This document shows, one piece after another, positions 29,461 to 38,375 of a stretch of DNA of 64,000 nt; the stretch's first letter is position 1; every line of letters begins with the position of its first letter. Source of the stretch: Methylocystis sp. (lineage in GTDB: Bacteria > Pseudomonadota > Alphaproteobacteria > Rhizobiales > Beijerinckiaceae). The notes under the pieces were generated by a model. It was given only the letters and a program-made list of their open reading frames with translations. It searched no databases and was not told the origin of the DNA. A program made the translations under genes and the position numbers. Location of the stretch: assembly GCA_016178015.1 (NCBI GenBank), contig JACOUB010000032.1:33340-97339 (forward strand). The letters run 5' to 3'.

Positions 29461-29600
29461 GTGAGATTTCTGATCGACATGCCGTTGTCGCCAGCGCTTG
29501 CGCGATGGCTTGTCGAGGAGGGATGCCGACGGCCTCGACAGGTGCATTCTGACGGTCGACCGCGACCGCGTCGGCGGCGGAGATTGCCGATCGATGGAGG
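29461..29600 (+). pseudogene. Decayed DUF5615 toxin
   Basis: It begins [20 protein letters not shown], the N-terminus of a DUF5615 toxin, then jumps to a C-terminal-like stretch (ILTVDRDRV, then RRRRLPI in another frame). The middle of the gene is missing, so the product cannot be active. It pairs with the frameshifted antitoxin just before it. Confidence 0.6.
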
Positions 29601-29682
29601 AATCTGACAGCGATCGAGCAACAAGCGCGGCCGGCGGCTTCGACTGCTCATTGTACGCACGAAAAACCCCCACGAGCGCGGG

Positions 29683-29722
29683 GCGCTCGATCTTCGGCGC
29701 CATCGAGCAGGAGGTGAAAGCG
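29683..29722 (+). repeat. 40-bp direct repeat of the fahA 3' end
   Basis: It matches 28311-28350 at 39 of 40 positions (GCGCTCGATCTTCGGCGCCA and onward). The two copies bracket the intact and decayed toxin-antitoxin cassettes (1.37 kb). The tail of fahA itself is complete, so this looks like a duplicated boundary rather than a broken gene. Confidence 0.85.
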
Positions 29723-29854
29723 GACAGGTCCTGCGTCAGTCATCCCCCGTCGTCGGGAACTTGGCGAGCGACGGCGAGTTATTCTCAGGAAATGCAATCT
29801 CGTCCACGTGACGTTGGATGTGGCGTTTTTTAGGGTTCTTACAGGGAGGTCATC

Positions 29855-30211
29855 ATGGGCAATCCATTCGTGCACGTCGAGCTCAACACGACAGACGTGG
29901 AGAAGGCCAAGGCCTTTTACGGACAGCTGTTCGATTGGAAGCTCGAGGACGCGTTCGAGGGCGTTTACACCATGATCCGGGTCGGCGAGGGGACCGGGGG
30001 CGGTCTGATGAAGCACCCGATGCCGGGCGCGCCTTCGACATGGCTGGCCTATGTGCATGTTGACGACCTCGCGGCGGCGACCGCCAAAGCCAAGTCGCTC
30101 GGGGCGAGCATAATCAAGGATAAGACAGACGTGCCGAATTACGGGTCGTTCAGCATCATCATGGACCCGACCGGCGCCGTTCTCGGTCTGTGGGCGCCCA
30201 AGAAAGCTTGA
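29855..30211 (+). CDS. VOC family protein
   Basis: A 118-residue single vicinal-oxygen-chelate domain. It has HVELNTTDVEKAKAFYGQLFDW (metal His and the first half), WLAYVHVDDL and IIMDPTGAVLGLWAPKKA (terminal half with the metal-site region). GGGAGG precedes the ATG at 29855. Such proteins include glyoxalases and bleomycin-resistance proteins; the substrate is unknown. The gene follows the repeat-bounded toxin-antitoxin region and precedes the convergent phhA. Confidence 0.82.
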   Translation: MGNPFVHVELNTTDVEKAKAFYGQLFDWKLEDAFEGVYTMIRVGEGTGGGLMKHPMPGAPSTWLAYVHVDDLAAATAKAKSLGASIIKDKTDVPNYGSFSIIMDPTGAVLGLWAPKKA

Positions 30212-30222
30212 CAGGGTTCCGT

Positions 30223-31119
30223 TCACTCCCACGGCGCCTGCGCCTTGCCCTTGGCGCGGAAGTAATGGAAATCGCCTTTCGTGACGATCCGGTCGCTTGG
30301 CGCGAGCTCGTGGGCCTCGATGTCCGCCGCCGACCGCAGGCGATCGTAAAGCGGTCCGAAGTCCTCGTAACAATCGTGAAGGAGGCGCTCAAAGCTCTCG
30401 ATGACGAAATAGGTCTGCTGGAAGTCGTTGATGATGTATTTCGTGCGCATGACCCGCTCGAGGTCGAAGGCGACCCGGTTCGGGGACGTATCCTCGAGCG
30501 AAAAAACGGTCTCGGCCGGCGACGACATGATGCCGGCGCCGAAGATGCGCAAGCCCCGCGGCGTCGCCATCAAGCCGAACTCGACGGTGTACCAATAGAG
30601 GCGGGCGAGGTTGGGCAGTTGCCCTCGCTCGAGCGCCCTGCGGCCGCCCTTGCCGTAAGCCTCGAGAAACTCCGCGTAGACCGGATTGGCGAGCAGCGGC
30701 ACATGGCCGAACACGTCGTGGAAAATGTCCGGCTCTTCGAGATAGTCGAGCTCCGACTCGGGCCGAATGAAAGCGCCGGCGGGAAAGCGACGGTTGGCGA
30801 GATGATCGAAAAAGGCGTCGTCGGGGATGAGGCCGGCGACCGCCACGACGCTCCAGCCGGTGATCGCCGACAATCGCTGGCTTAAGTCCGCGAATTCGGG
30901 AATGCCGCCATGGGACAGCTCGAGGCGCGCCATGGCGTCGAGCGCCTCTTGACACGCGCGGCCCGGCAACAGCGTCGCCTGACGAGCGAACAGCCGGTTC
31001 CAACGGTCGTGCTCTTCACCCGAGTAGGACGGCCAATTCTGGTCGATGGTCCAGTCGGCGTTGCGCGGCGCGTCAGCGTAGCGATTCTTTGGTCCGGTCT
31101 CGAGGCTCGGTTGACTCAT
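30223..31119 (-). CDS. phhA: Phenylalanine 4-monooxygenase
   Basis: A 298-residue pterin-dependent hydroxylase making tyrosine from phenylalanine. The iron ligands are the two His of EPDIFHDVFGHVPLLA and Glu of YWYTVEFGLM. DQNWPSYSGEEH and FIRPESELDYLEEPD are further family blocks. AGGAG lies seven bases before the ATG ending at 31119. With hppD, hmgA, maiA and fahA nearby, it completes a route from phenylalanine to fumarate and acetoacetate. Confidence 0.95.
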   Translation of the reverse strand: MSQPSLETGPKNRYADAPRNADWTIDQNWPSYSGEEHDRWNRLFARQATLLPGRACQEALDAMARLELSHGGIPEFADLSQRLSAITGWSVVAVAGLIPDDAFFDHLANRRFPAGAFIRPESELDYLEEPDIFHDVFGHVPLLANPVYAEFLEAYGKGGRRALERGQLPNLARLYWYTVEFGLMATPRGLRIFGAGIMSSPAETVFSLEDTSPNRVAFDLERVMRTKYIINDFQQTYFVIESFERLLHDCYEDFGPLYDRLRSAADIEAHELAPSDRIVTKGDFHYFRAKGKAQAPWE

Positions 31120-31216
31120 TTGGCTCTCCTGGGCGGCAAAGCCCGACAAAGCCTTCTAGCGAACGCTATAGATATGGTTGCGTGGACCTCGCTCGAAAAG
31201 AGGCGTTCTCCCACCT

Positions 31217-32614
31217 TTACGCGCCGAATGCGGCCGGGGTTTCACCCAGCGCAAAATGCGCGGTGAAATGACGAAGAAACGGCGCCTGTCTGGTGATCCG
31301 ATAGGGGAGGATGGCGTCGCGCCGGCGCCAGACGAGATCGAGCACTTCGATGACGTAGTCGAAATGGCTTTGCGTATAGACGCGGCGCGGGAAGGCGAGC
31401 CGCACCAATTCGCGCGGCGCCGCCGTTTCCTCGCTCGCGCCTTCCAAGCGGCGGCCGAACATGACGCTGCCGAGCTCCACGGCGCGAACGCCGCCCTCGA
31501 GATACAATGCGTTGACGAGCCCGATGCCGGGATAATCGCTCGGCTCTAGATGCGGGCAGAACGCCGCCGCGTCGATGAACACCGCATGGCCGCCGGCCGG
31601 GCGCACGATCGGGACGCCGCGCGCAATGAGGCTGGAGGCCATATATTCCACGGTGGCATGGCGGTAGCGCTGGTAGTCATATTCCAACGCTTCCTTGAGC
31701 CCGACGGCGATGGCTTCCAGGTCCCGCCCGGCGAGCCCGCCATAGGTGGGAAAGCCTTCGGTCAGGATCAGCAGGTTGCGGAAGTCTTCGGCCCATTGAT
31801 CGTCATGGCAGCCGAAAAAACCGCCGATATTCGCCAGACCGTCCTTCTTGGCGCTCATCGTCGCCGCATCGGCGAGCTGGAACATTTCGTTAGCGATGTC
31901 CATGAGGCTGTGGTCGGCGAAGCCCGGCTCGTATTCCTTGATGAAATAAGAGTTCTCGGCATAGCGGCAGGCGTCGATGACGAGAGGAATGCGATGTTTG
32001 CTGAGCAGTTGCTTGACCGCTCTGATATTTTCCATGGAAACCGGCTGACCGCCGCCGGCGTTGTTCGTCACCGTAATCATGCAGAAAGGAATGTTATTTG
32101 AGCCTTTGGTTTTGATGATCTGTTCGAGCCTGGCGAGATCCATATTCCCTTTAAATCGCAGCTCGGAATAAATGTCTTGGCCTTCTGGCGTGAGCACATC
32201 CAGAGCCTTGGCGCCGACATATTCGATATTGGCGCGGGTGGTGTCGAAATGGCTGTTGTTGGGAACGATGTCGCCTGCTTTGAGGCGCGTCGCGGCGAGA
32301 ATGCGCTCGGCGGCTCGGCCTTGATGGGTGGGGAAGATATGCTTGAAGCCGGTGATCTCGCGCACCGTTTTTTCAAAGCGACGCCAAGACATGCTTCCCG
32401 CATAGCTTTCGTCGCCAAGCATGAGCGCGGCCCATTGCCGCTCCGACATCGCGCCCGTGCCGCTGTCGGTCAAAAGATCGATGGTGATGTCTTCGGCGTC
32501 GAGCAGAAACACGTTGTTGTGCGCCGCCGCCAGCCGCGCTACGCGATGGCTGCGCGTGGTGATGGGCAACGCTTCGGTCATCTTGATGCGGAACGGCTCG
32601 ATGATCGTGTGCAT
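31217..32614 (-). CDS. tnaA: Tryptophanase family beta-eliminating lyase
   Basis: A 465-residue PLP enzyme of the tryptophanase/tyrosine phenol-lyase family. PLP Lys is in MSAKKDGLANIGG; other shared blocks are LLTDSGTGAMS, FPTHQGRAAERIL and GGHAVFIDA. Substrate-deciding positions favour tryptophanase: HFDTTRA has Asp where tyrosine phenol-lyase has Thr, AVELG lacks its Arg, and the C-terminal LRHFTAHF has the tryptophanase His. The expected reaction gives indole, pyruvate and ammonia. Start ATG ending at 32614; weak ribosome site. No TnaC-like leader was seen. Confidence 0.8.
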   Translation of the reverse strand: MHTIIEPFRIKMTEALPITTRSHRVARLAAAHNNVFLLDAEDITIDLLTDSGTGAMSERQWAALMLGDESYAGSMSWRRFEKTVREITGFKHIFPTHQGRAAERILAATRLKAGDIVPNNSHFDTTRANIEYVGAKALDVLTPEGQDIYSELRFKGNMDLARLEQIIKTKGSNNIPFCMITVTNNAGGGQPVSMENIRAVKQLLSKHRIPLVIDACRYAENSYFIKEYEPGFADHSLMDIANEMFQLADAATMSAKKDGLANIGGFFGCHDDQWAEDFRNLLILTEGFPTYGGLAGRDLEAIAVGLKEALEYDYQRYRHATVEYMASSLIARGVPIVRPAGGHAVFIDAAAFCPHLEPSDYPGIGLVNALYLEGGVRAVELGSVMFGRRLEGASEETAAPRELVRLAFPRRVYTQSHFDYVIEVLDLVWRRRDAILPYRITRQAPFLRHFTAHFALGETPAAFGA

Positions 32615-32635
32615 GAGGCGAGTCTCGGGCGTTCT

Positions 32636-32752
32636 CCTTCTCCCGCTTGCGGGAGAAGGTGGCGCGCGAATGCGCGACGGATGAGGGCGGGCGCCGCTAC
32701 GCGAGCACAACGGCCCTCACCCGACCCAGCTTCGCGGGAGAAGGGAACGCGC
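32636..32752. repeat. Intergenic palindromic repeat, family C, copy 2
   Basis: CTTCTCCCGCTTGCGGGAG, GGATGAGGGC, GCCCTCACCCG and GCGGGAGAAGGG units. It lies 21 bp upstream of the tnaA start, next to the cloverleaf element at 32778. Confidence 0.75.
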
Positions 32753-32777
32753 GAAGCGATCAAGCGCAGACCGTATC

Positions 32778-33163
32778 ATACCATCTCCGGGTGATCAGTT
32801 CGCACGTTTCCCCTGTCGCGCCGGGAACGGGCCGGCGGATGCATATTGGGCGCGGCGTTTGCCCCATCGTCCATCGCCCGTCAAACCGCTTGCGTCGCTG
32901 CGCTTTGCAAGCGGTTCCTTCACTTCGTTACGGCCCTTCGGGTGACCGGCGATGGCCGATGGGGCATGTTGGCAATCGTTCCCTTTGGTGAATTTGCCGC
33001 GCTGGAAGCGCAGCAAGTTCACCAAAGGGAACGGATGCACCTGTGCGCCATCCGCAGGGCTCGTCACCCGCAGGGGCGAAGCGCAGCGGAGCAGTCGCGC
33101 AGCGACTTGACGAGGCCTGCGGATGGCGCGACCGCCTGCGAACTGATCACCCGGAGATGGTAT
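32778..33163. repeat. 386-bp cloverleaf of nested inverted repeats
   Basis: The outer stem is a perfect 27-bp inverted repeat (32778-32804 with 33137-33163; it contains CCATCTCCGGGTGATCAG). Inside are three arms: 32861-32883 with 32943-32965 (21 of 23 pairs, carrying an inner perfect 10-bp hairpin 32884-32893/32907-32916); 32977-32992 with 33018-33033 (16 perfect pairs, extended inward by a further near-perfect 10 bp); and 33045-33066 with 33108-33129 (21 of 22). No open frame of note. It starts 164 bp upstream of the tnaA start and ends exactly at the coaA stop codon. Function unknown. Confidence 0.88.
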
Positions 33164-34128
33164 CACAGCTTCCGCAAGGCGACTTCCTCGATGCGGTGAT
33201 CGGCGCTCTTGGTCAGAATGAGGCTGGCGCGCGGGCGCGTCGGGGAGATGTTCTGACGCAGATTCTCGAGGTTGATGCGCCGCCAAATGTCGCTGGCCAC
33301 GCGGACCGACTCGTCGTCGCCAAGATCGGCGTATTTGCGAAAGTACGAGCGCGGATCGCGGAAGGCCGTCTGGCGCAGCCGCTGAAACCGCTCGATGAAC
33401 CACGTCTCGAGTATGTCCTCGCTGGCGTGCAGATAGACCGAGAAATCGAAGAAATCCGACACAAAAGGAATCTCGCGCCCGTCGCGCGGCGGTCGGTTCG
33501 GCAGGAGAACATTGACGCCCTCGACGATCAGAATGTCGGGACGATCGACGATGGAGCTCTCGCCTTCCACCACGTCATAGGTAAGATGCGAATAGACGGG
33601 CGCCGCGACATTGCGCTGGCCGGCCTTCACATCGGAGAGAAAGCGCAGCAAGCCGCGATTGTCGTAGCTTTCGGGAAAGCCTTTCTTGTCCATAAGCCCG
33701 TCACGCTCGAGCACGCTGTTCGGCAGCAGAAATCCGTCGGTCGTGACGAGTTCGACCTTGGGCGTGTTGGGCCAGCGCGACAGCAGCGCCTTCAGGAGGC
33801 GCGCGGTCGTCGATTTGCCGACCGCGACCGATCCGGCGACGCCGATGATGTAAGGCGTCTTGCCGTCCTCGGCGCCCAGGAACCGCTGCGTCGCCTTGTA
33901 GAGACCTTGCGTCGCCGCGACATAGAGCGCCAACAGGCGCGACAGCGGCAGATAGATTTCGATGACCTCCTCGAGCGAGATTGGATCATCAAGCGATTTG
34001 AGCCTGGTCAGATCATTCGAGGTCAAGGTGAGCGGCGTATCGGCGCGCAGCGTGGCCCATTCGGCCCGCGTGAAGCGGCGATAGGGGGAGAGGATGGCCG
34101 CGCCCGGCGCAAGGGATTCGGCGATCAT
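33163..34128 (-). CDS. coaA: Type I pantothenate kinase
   Basis: A 321-residue CoaA that phosphorylates pantothenate, the first step of coenzyme A synthesis. P-loop [17 protein letters not shown] is at about 95-111; [19 protein letters not shown] and [10 protein letters not shown] follow, with DFSVYLHA later. Full length. The stop codon at 33163-33165 touches the right arm of the cloverleaf element. It overlaps hisE by four bases, the usual his-coaA arrangement in Hyphomicrobiales. Confidence 0.95.
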   Translation of the reverse strand: MIAESLAPGAAILSPYRRFTRAEWATLRADTPLTLTSNDLTRLKSLDDPISLEEVIEIYLPLSRLLALYVAATQGLYKATQRFLGAEDGKTPYIIGVAGSVAVGKSTTARLLKALLSRWPNTPKVELVTTDGFLLPNSVLERDGLMDKKGFPESYDNRGLLRFLSDVKAGQRNVAAPVYSHLTYDVVEGESSIVDRPDILIVEGVNVLLPNRPPRDGREIPFVSDFFDFSVYLHASEDILETWFIERFQRLRQTAFRDPRSYFRKYADLGDDESVRVASDIWRRINLENLRQNISPTRPRASLILTKSADHRIEEVALRKL

Positions 34129-34451
34129 CGCGTTTCTCCGCGCGCGGCCTTCTCGGCCAGCCCAGACTGTTTCGTTCGCTGCTCGAGCTCGTTCAACACG
34201 TCGGAAAATTCGATCTCACGCGCTTCGAGCAGCACCAGCAAATGATACAACACATCGGCGGCTTCGCTGGTCAGGGCGCGCGCATCGCCTTCGATCGCGG
34301 CGATCACCGCCTCGATCGCTTCTTCGCCGAATTTTTGGGCGATTTTGGCGGGACCGGCCGCGAGCAGGCTCTTCGTGTAGGATTGCGCGGCGTCGGCGGC
34401 GCGCCGCGCTTTGATGATCGCCGCCAGACGTTCAAGGGAGAAGTCGCTCAT
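34125..34451 (-). CDS. hisE: Phosphoribosyl-ATP pyrophosphatase
   Basis: A 108-residue MazG-like enzyme removing pyrophosphate from phosphoribosyl-ATP, the second step of histidine synthesis. The metal-binding pattern is [17 protein letters not shown] and [16 protein letters not shown]. The start overlaps the hisF stop by four bases and the stop overlaps coaA by four, so translation is coupled through the run. Confidence 0.94.
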   Translation of the reverse strand: MSDFSLERLAAIIKARRAADAAQSYTKSLLAAGPAKIAQKFGEEAIEAVIAAIEGDARALTSEAADVLYHLLVLLEAREIEFSDVLNELEQRTKQSGLAEKAARGETR

Positions 34452-35224
34452 ATCGGCTCCAAACCGTCGAGCCGCATGGGCAGCCCGGCGCGCGCCATGA
34501 AAGTCTTCGCCTGCCCGATCGAATATTCGCCGAAGTGGAAGATCGAGGCCGCGAGCACGGCGCTGGCGTGGCCTTCGCGCACGCCTTCGACGAGATGTTC
34601 GAGCGCGCCGACGCCGCCCGAGGCGATCACCGGAACAGGGACGCTGTCGGCGACGGCGCGCGTCAATTTTATGTCGAAACCGCTTTTCGTGCCGTCCCGA
34701 TCCATCGAGGTGAGCAGGATTTCGCCCGCGCCGAGACTGACAACTTCGCAGGCGTAGCGGACAGCGTCAATGCCGGTCGGCCGGCGGCCGCCGTGGGTGA
34801 ATATCTCCCACCTGCCGGCCCCAACCCGCTTGGCGTCGATCGCCACGACGATGCACTGGGCGCCGAATTTCTCCGCCGCCGCGCGCACGAATTGCCGATT
34901 GGCGACGGCGGCGGAATTGATCGAAACCTTGTCCGCGCCGGCGCGCAGCAAGTTGCGGATGTCGTCGAGCGTGCGCACGCCGCCGCCGACGGTGAGCGGC
35001 ATGAAGCAGACTTCCGCCGTGCGCCGCACGACATCGAGCAGAACGCCGCGGTTCTCGTGACTGGCGGTGATGTCGAGAAAGCACAATTCGTCGGCCCCCG
35101 CCGCGTCATAGGCGATGGCGCATTCGACCGGATCGCCGGCGTCGCGCAAACGTAAGAAATTGACGCCCTTGACGACGCGGCCGTCCTTCACGTCGAGGCA
35201 AGGAATGACGCGCGCTTTCAGCAT
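34448..35224 (-). CDS. hisF: Imidazole glycerol phosphate synthase subunit HisF
   Basis: A 258-residue TIM-barrel cyclase that, with HisH, makes imidazole glycerol phosphate. [20 protein letters not shown] opens the protein (Asp 11 of DVK), and the second catalytic Asp is in [13 protein letters not shown]. Phosphate loops: GGGVRT and [10 protein letters not shown] ending at 35224; the frame continues upstream into a repeat. The distance to hisA (about 270 bp with a family F repeat) interrupts an otherwise overlapping run. Confidence 0.95.
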   Translation of the reverse strand: MLKARVIPCLDVKDGRVVKGVNFLRLRDAGDPVECAIAYDAAGADELCFLDITASHENRGVLLDVVRRTAEVCFMPLTVGGGVRTLDDIRNLLRAGADKVSINSAAVANRQFVRAAAEKFGAQCIVVAIDAKRVGAGRWEIFTHGGRRPTGIDAVRYACEVVSLGAGEILLTSMDRDGTKSGFDIKLTRAVADSVPVPVIASGGVGALEHLVEGVREGHASAVLAASIFHFGEYSIGQAKTFMARAGLPMRLDGLEPI

Positions 35225-35274
35225 CAGGCGGCTTGTTCCAAAGGTGTTTTCTCCAGCGCCAAGAAACATTTTCC

Positions 35275-35415
35275 CGTCATGCCCGCGCTTGTCGCGGGCA
35301 TCCACGCCGATAAGCCGCAACGCCTTCTGAAGGAGAGGCAAGACATTTCCGCTTCCTTATGAAGGAGTTCCTGTCACGTCCCGGCGTGGATGGCCGGGAC
35401 AAGCCCGGCCATGAC
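35275..35415. repeat. Intergenic palindromic repeat, family F, copy 2
   Basis: GTCATGCCCGCGCTTGTCGC and GGGCATCCACGCC at one end; GTCCCGGCGTGGATGGCCGG with CCCGGCCATGACG at the other. Same modules as 12738-12906, between hisF and hisA. Confidence 0.78.
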
Positions 35416-35494
35416 GCTCTGATGGGCCAACATTTCGCGCCGCTGATATAATATTTACAAGGCCTGATGGCGAATCTGAGGATGTCCTTGGCGC

Positions 35495-36238
35495 TCATAC
35501 CCGCGCCTCTCTCGCCGCTCCGATCAACGCCAGCGCCGCCGCTGGGTCGAGCCGCCCGTCATAGAGCGCGCGGCCGATGATGGCGCCCGCGAGTTTCCCG
35601 CAGTCGGGCCGGAGCAACCGCTCGATATCGGCGAGCGAGGCGAGACCGCCGGACGCGACGACGGGAATCGTCACGGCTTCGGCCAACGCCAACGTGGCTT
35701 CGACATTGAGCCCCTTCAGCACGCCGTCGCGCGAGATGTCGGTGTAGACGATCGCCGCGACGCCCGCGTCCTCGAAGCTGCGGCCAAGATCGAGCGCCGC
35801 CACGCGCGTCGTGCGCGCCCAGCCCGCGACGGCGACCAGTCCGTCACGCGCGTCGACGCCGACCACGATACGGCCGGGATAGAGGCGCGCCGCTTCCCGC
35901 ACCAACTCCGGATGCTCGACCGCCGCCGTGCCGATGATGACGCGCGTCACGCCGTTGTCGAGCCAGCGCCCGATCGCGCGCATGTCGCGGATGCCGCCGC
36001 CGAGCTGCACGGGGATATTCACGGCGGACAGGATCGCCTCCACGGCGCGCGCGTTGATCGGCGCGCCGGCGAAGGCGCCGTCCAGGTCCACGACGTGCAG
36101 ATATTCGAAACCCTGCCGCTCGAAAGCGAGCGCCTGCGCCGTCGGATCGTCATTGAACACCGTCGCGGAGGACATCACGCCCAGGGCGAGACGCACGCAC
36201 TGGCCGTCCTTGAGATCAATGGCGGGAAACAAGATCAC
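35495..36238 (-). CDS. hisA: Phosphoribosylformimino-5-aminoimidazole carboxamide ribotide isomerase
   Basis: A 247-residue TIM barrel. [16 protein letters not shown] opens it (catalytic Asp of AIDLKDG) and [13 protein letters not shown] carries the second Asp. Phosphate loops GGGIRD and ASGGLAS. Two GTG starts are open, at 36247 and 36238; TGAGG eight bases before the latter decides for 36238. It overlaps the hisH stop by four bases. Confidence 0.94.
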   Translation of the reverse strand: MILFPAIDLKDGQCVRLALGVMSSATVFNDDPTAQALAFERQGFEYLHVVDLDGAFAGAPINARAVEAILSAVNIPVQLGGGIRDMRAIGRWLDNGVTRVIIGTAAVEHPELVREAARLYPGRIVVGVDARDGLVAVAGWARTTRVAALDLGRSFEDAGVAAIVYTDISRDGVLKGLNVEATLALAEAVTIPVVASGGLASLADIERLLRPDCGKLAGAIIGRALYDGRLDPAAALALIGAAREARV

Positions 36239-36885
36239 GGACGCCACCTCAGAAAGTTGGCGATCAAGGCGAGGCCGAGCTTCTGGCTCTTCTCTGGATG
36301 AAATTGGGTTCCGGCGAGATTGTCGCGCGCCACCGCGGCGGTCAGCAGCTGGCCGTAATCGGCCGTCGCAAGAACATGCTCCCTCACGGTCGGAATCAGT
36401 TGATAGGAATGCACGAAATAGGCATGCAGGCCCCGCGCGCCGGTTTGAATCCCATCAAACAGCGCATGCGGGCGCATAAGCTCCAGCGTGTTCCAGCCCA
36501 TATGCGGAATTTTCAGCGCCGGGTCAGCCGGCTCGATCGCCGCGACGTCGCCGGCGATCCAATCGAGACCCGGCGTTTCGCCATGCTCGAGCCCGCGCGT
36601 CGCCAGCAGCTGCATGCCGACGCAAATCCCTAAGAACGGCCTGCCCCTGTCGATGACCGCCTCGCGCAGCGCCGCATCAAGGCCTGGGGAGGCCGAGAGC
36701 CCACGCCGGCAATCGGCGAAGGCGCCGACCCCCGGCAGCACGAGGCGCTCGGCGCAGCGCACGATGTCGGGATCGTTGGTTATACGAATGTCGCCTGCCC
36801 CGCTCGTCTCGCGCGCGGCGCGCTCGAACGCTTTCAACGCCGAATGCAGGTTGCCGGAGCCGTAATCGATGATCGCGACGCTCAA
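36235..36885 (-). CDS. hisH: Imidazole glycerol phosphate synthase subunit HisH
   Basis: A 216-residue class I glutamine amidotransferase giving ammonia to HisF. The nucleophile Cys is in [12 protein letters not shown], and the His-Glu pair in [10 protein letters not shown]. The start is a TTG ending at 36885 ([11 protein letters not shown]), preceded by GAGGAG and overlapping the DUF2628 stop (TTGA). Confidence 0.93.
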   Translation of the reverse strand: MSVAIIDYGSGNLHSALKAFERAARETSGAGDIRITNDPDIVRCAERLVLPGVGAFADCRRGLSASPGLDAALREAVIDRGRPFLGICVGMQLLATRGLEHGETPGLDWIAGDVAAIEPADPALKIPHMGWNTLELMRPHALFDGIQTGARGLHAYFVHSYQLIPTVREHVLATADYGQLLTAAVARDNLAGTQFHPEKSQKLGLALIANFLRWRP

Positions 36886-37361
36886 GTTTCGCGCTCCTCG
36901 CCCAAGCCGCTGACCACAGGCTCGCTGGAAGAAGCGGCGGACGGCGAAGCGGCCGGAGCAAGAGGCGGCGCAACGGGCGCCGCTGCGCGCCATGAATTGA
37001 AGAACGCCTCCTCGACCTCATCGAGATTTTCGCCGACGACGACGGCGCTCTCCACATAGCCGCGGCGCGCCAGCGTCCAGGCGACGAGGCGCGACCCCTC
37101 GAGAGCGAAAGCGAGGCTGACCGCAATGCCGGCGACGGAAATCGCCGCGGACGGCAGCTCCAGCCGAGAGCCGGCGGCCGTCAACAGAATAAGCGCCAGC
37201 AGCGACAACGAAGCGGCCAGCCAGGCCCTGTTCCAGGCGAGCCACAGCGGCCCGAACACGAAGGCGGACATGGAAAATCCATCGCGCAAGAAAACGATCT
37301 GCTCCGCTGAGGCGGCTTCGCCGTTAGAGCCCTTGGGAAGGTGAACGGTATAGACGGCCAT
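36882..37361 (-). CDS. DUF2628 domain membrane protein
   Basis: A 159-residue protein of unknown function. [29 protein letters not shown] is the DUF2628 signature, with two or three helices, then an acidic link and an Ala/Pro-rich tail. In Hyphomicrobiales it lies between hisB and hisH, as here, but no histidine role is known. The hisH start overlaps its stop by four bases. Confidence 0.88.
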   Translation of the reverse strand: MAVYTVHLPKGSNGEAASAEQIVFLRDGFSMSAFVFGPLWLAWNRAWLAASLSLLALILLTAAGSRLELPSAAISVAGIAVSLAFALEGSRLVAWTLARRGYVESAVVVGENLDEVEEAFFNSWRAAAPVAPPLAPAASPSAASSSEPVVSGLGEERET

Positions 37362-37376
37362 TGAATGCGCGCTTCC

Positions 37377-37970
37377 TCACGTCGTCAGCGTGCCTTTGGT
37401 GGATGGAACGTCGCCGGGGCGGCGCGCGTCGATCGCCACCGCCTTGCCGAGCGCGCGCGCCAAACCTTTAAAACAGCTCTCGGCGATATGGTGGCTGTTG
37501 GCGCCCTTCAACGATTCGACATGCAGCCCGATCCGCGCGTTGGCGGCGAACGCCTGGAAGAATTCGCGCACCAGTTCGGTGTCGAAATCGCCGATCTTGT
37601 CAGCAGCAAAGGCTACGTCGAACACCAGGAAGGGCCGCCCCGAGACATCGACGACGACGCGGGACAGGGCTTCGTCGAGCGGCACGTGGGCCTCGCCATA
37701 GCGCGCAATGCCCTTGCGTTCGCCGAGCGCCTTGTCGACCGCCTGCCCCAAGGCGATGCCGACGTCCTCGACGGTATGATGGGCGTCGATATGGAGATCG
37801 CCCTTGGCCTCCAACTCGAGGTCGAGCGGCGCGTGCCGGGCGAGCTGATCGAGCATATGGTCGAAGAAGCCGACGCCGGTCGCAATGACGGATTTTCCCG
37901 TCCCATCGAGATCGACGGCGACGGAAATGCGGGTTTCCTTGGTGGTGCGCTCGATCTTGGCGCTGCGCAT
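37377..37970 (-). CDS. hisB: Imidazoleglycerol-phosphate dehydratase
   Basis: A 197-residue HisB. The manganese-binding repeats are [18 protein letters not shown] and [33 protein letters not shown] and a [12 protein letters not shown] block are also in place. ATG ending at 37970 ([15 protein letters not shown]). It is the first gene of the his run here; the 405-bp region before it (37971-38375) holds a family E repeat and nothing else I can name. Confidence 0.95.
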   Translation of the reverse strand: MRSAKIERTTKETRISVAVDLDGTGKSVIATGVGFFDHMLDQLARHAPLDLELEAKGDLHIDAHHTVEDVGIALGQAVDKALGERKGIARYGEAHVPLDEALSRVVVDVSGRPFLVFDVAFAADKIGDFDTELVREFFQAFAANARIGLHVESLKGANSHHIAESCFKGLARALGKAVAIDARRPGDVPSTKGTLTT

Positions 37971-38156
37971 GGCTGATAAAGCTTTCGAAACGAGGGGCCT
38001 CGAGGGGCCGCTGGCGGCGCTTGTAGCAATTTGCCGGCCGATTTGCCACTTGGCTGTCGCCGCTTCGCGCGCGGCAAGGGCGCCGAGAGGAATCCCTCTT
38101 AAATTCCGGCTACTGGTCTGCTTCAGCCTCATTGAAAGGATTGTCTGCCGTGAACA

Positions 38157-38294
38157 GCCCCCTCCCTGTCCCTCCCCCGCGTTCCGCGGGAGAGGGGACC
38201 CTAACGATCGGCGCTGTCGCAGTCTCGATGAAGCGCCCGAGTCTGCCCCCTCTCCCGCAAGCGAAGCGCGCGGGGGAGGGTTGGGGAGGGGGAA
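38157..38294. repeat. Intergenic palindromic repeat, family E, copy 1
   Basis: CCTCCCCCGCGTTCCGCGGG, AGAGGGGACCCTAACGAT, and CTCTCCCGCAAGCG...GCGGGGGAGGG-type units. The stretch GAGAGGGGACCCTAACGAT recurs inverted in copy 2 at 51058-51190. Confidence 0.72.
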
Positions 38295-38375
38295 TGCACC
38301 CTTCCAAATTCAATGACGCAGGCCACTACCTTGGAAATGGGCTAAGCTCGCGGCCTTGCGACGCCGGGATGTTTC

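Noticed and set aside
31217..32614. Tyrosine phenol-lyase as the product
   Set aside because: The Arg and Thr needed for tyrosine are replaced by Leu and Asp, and the C-terminal His is the tryptophanase one.
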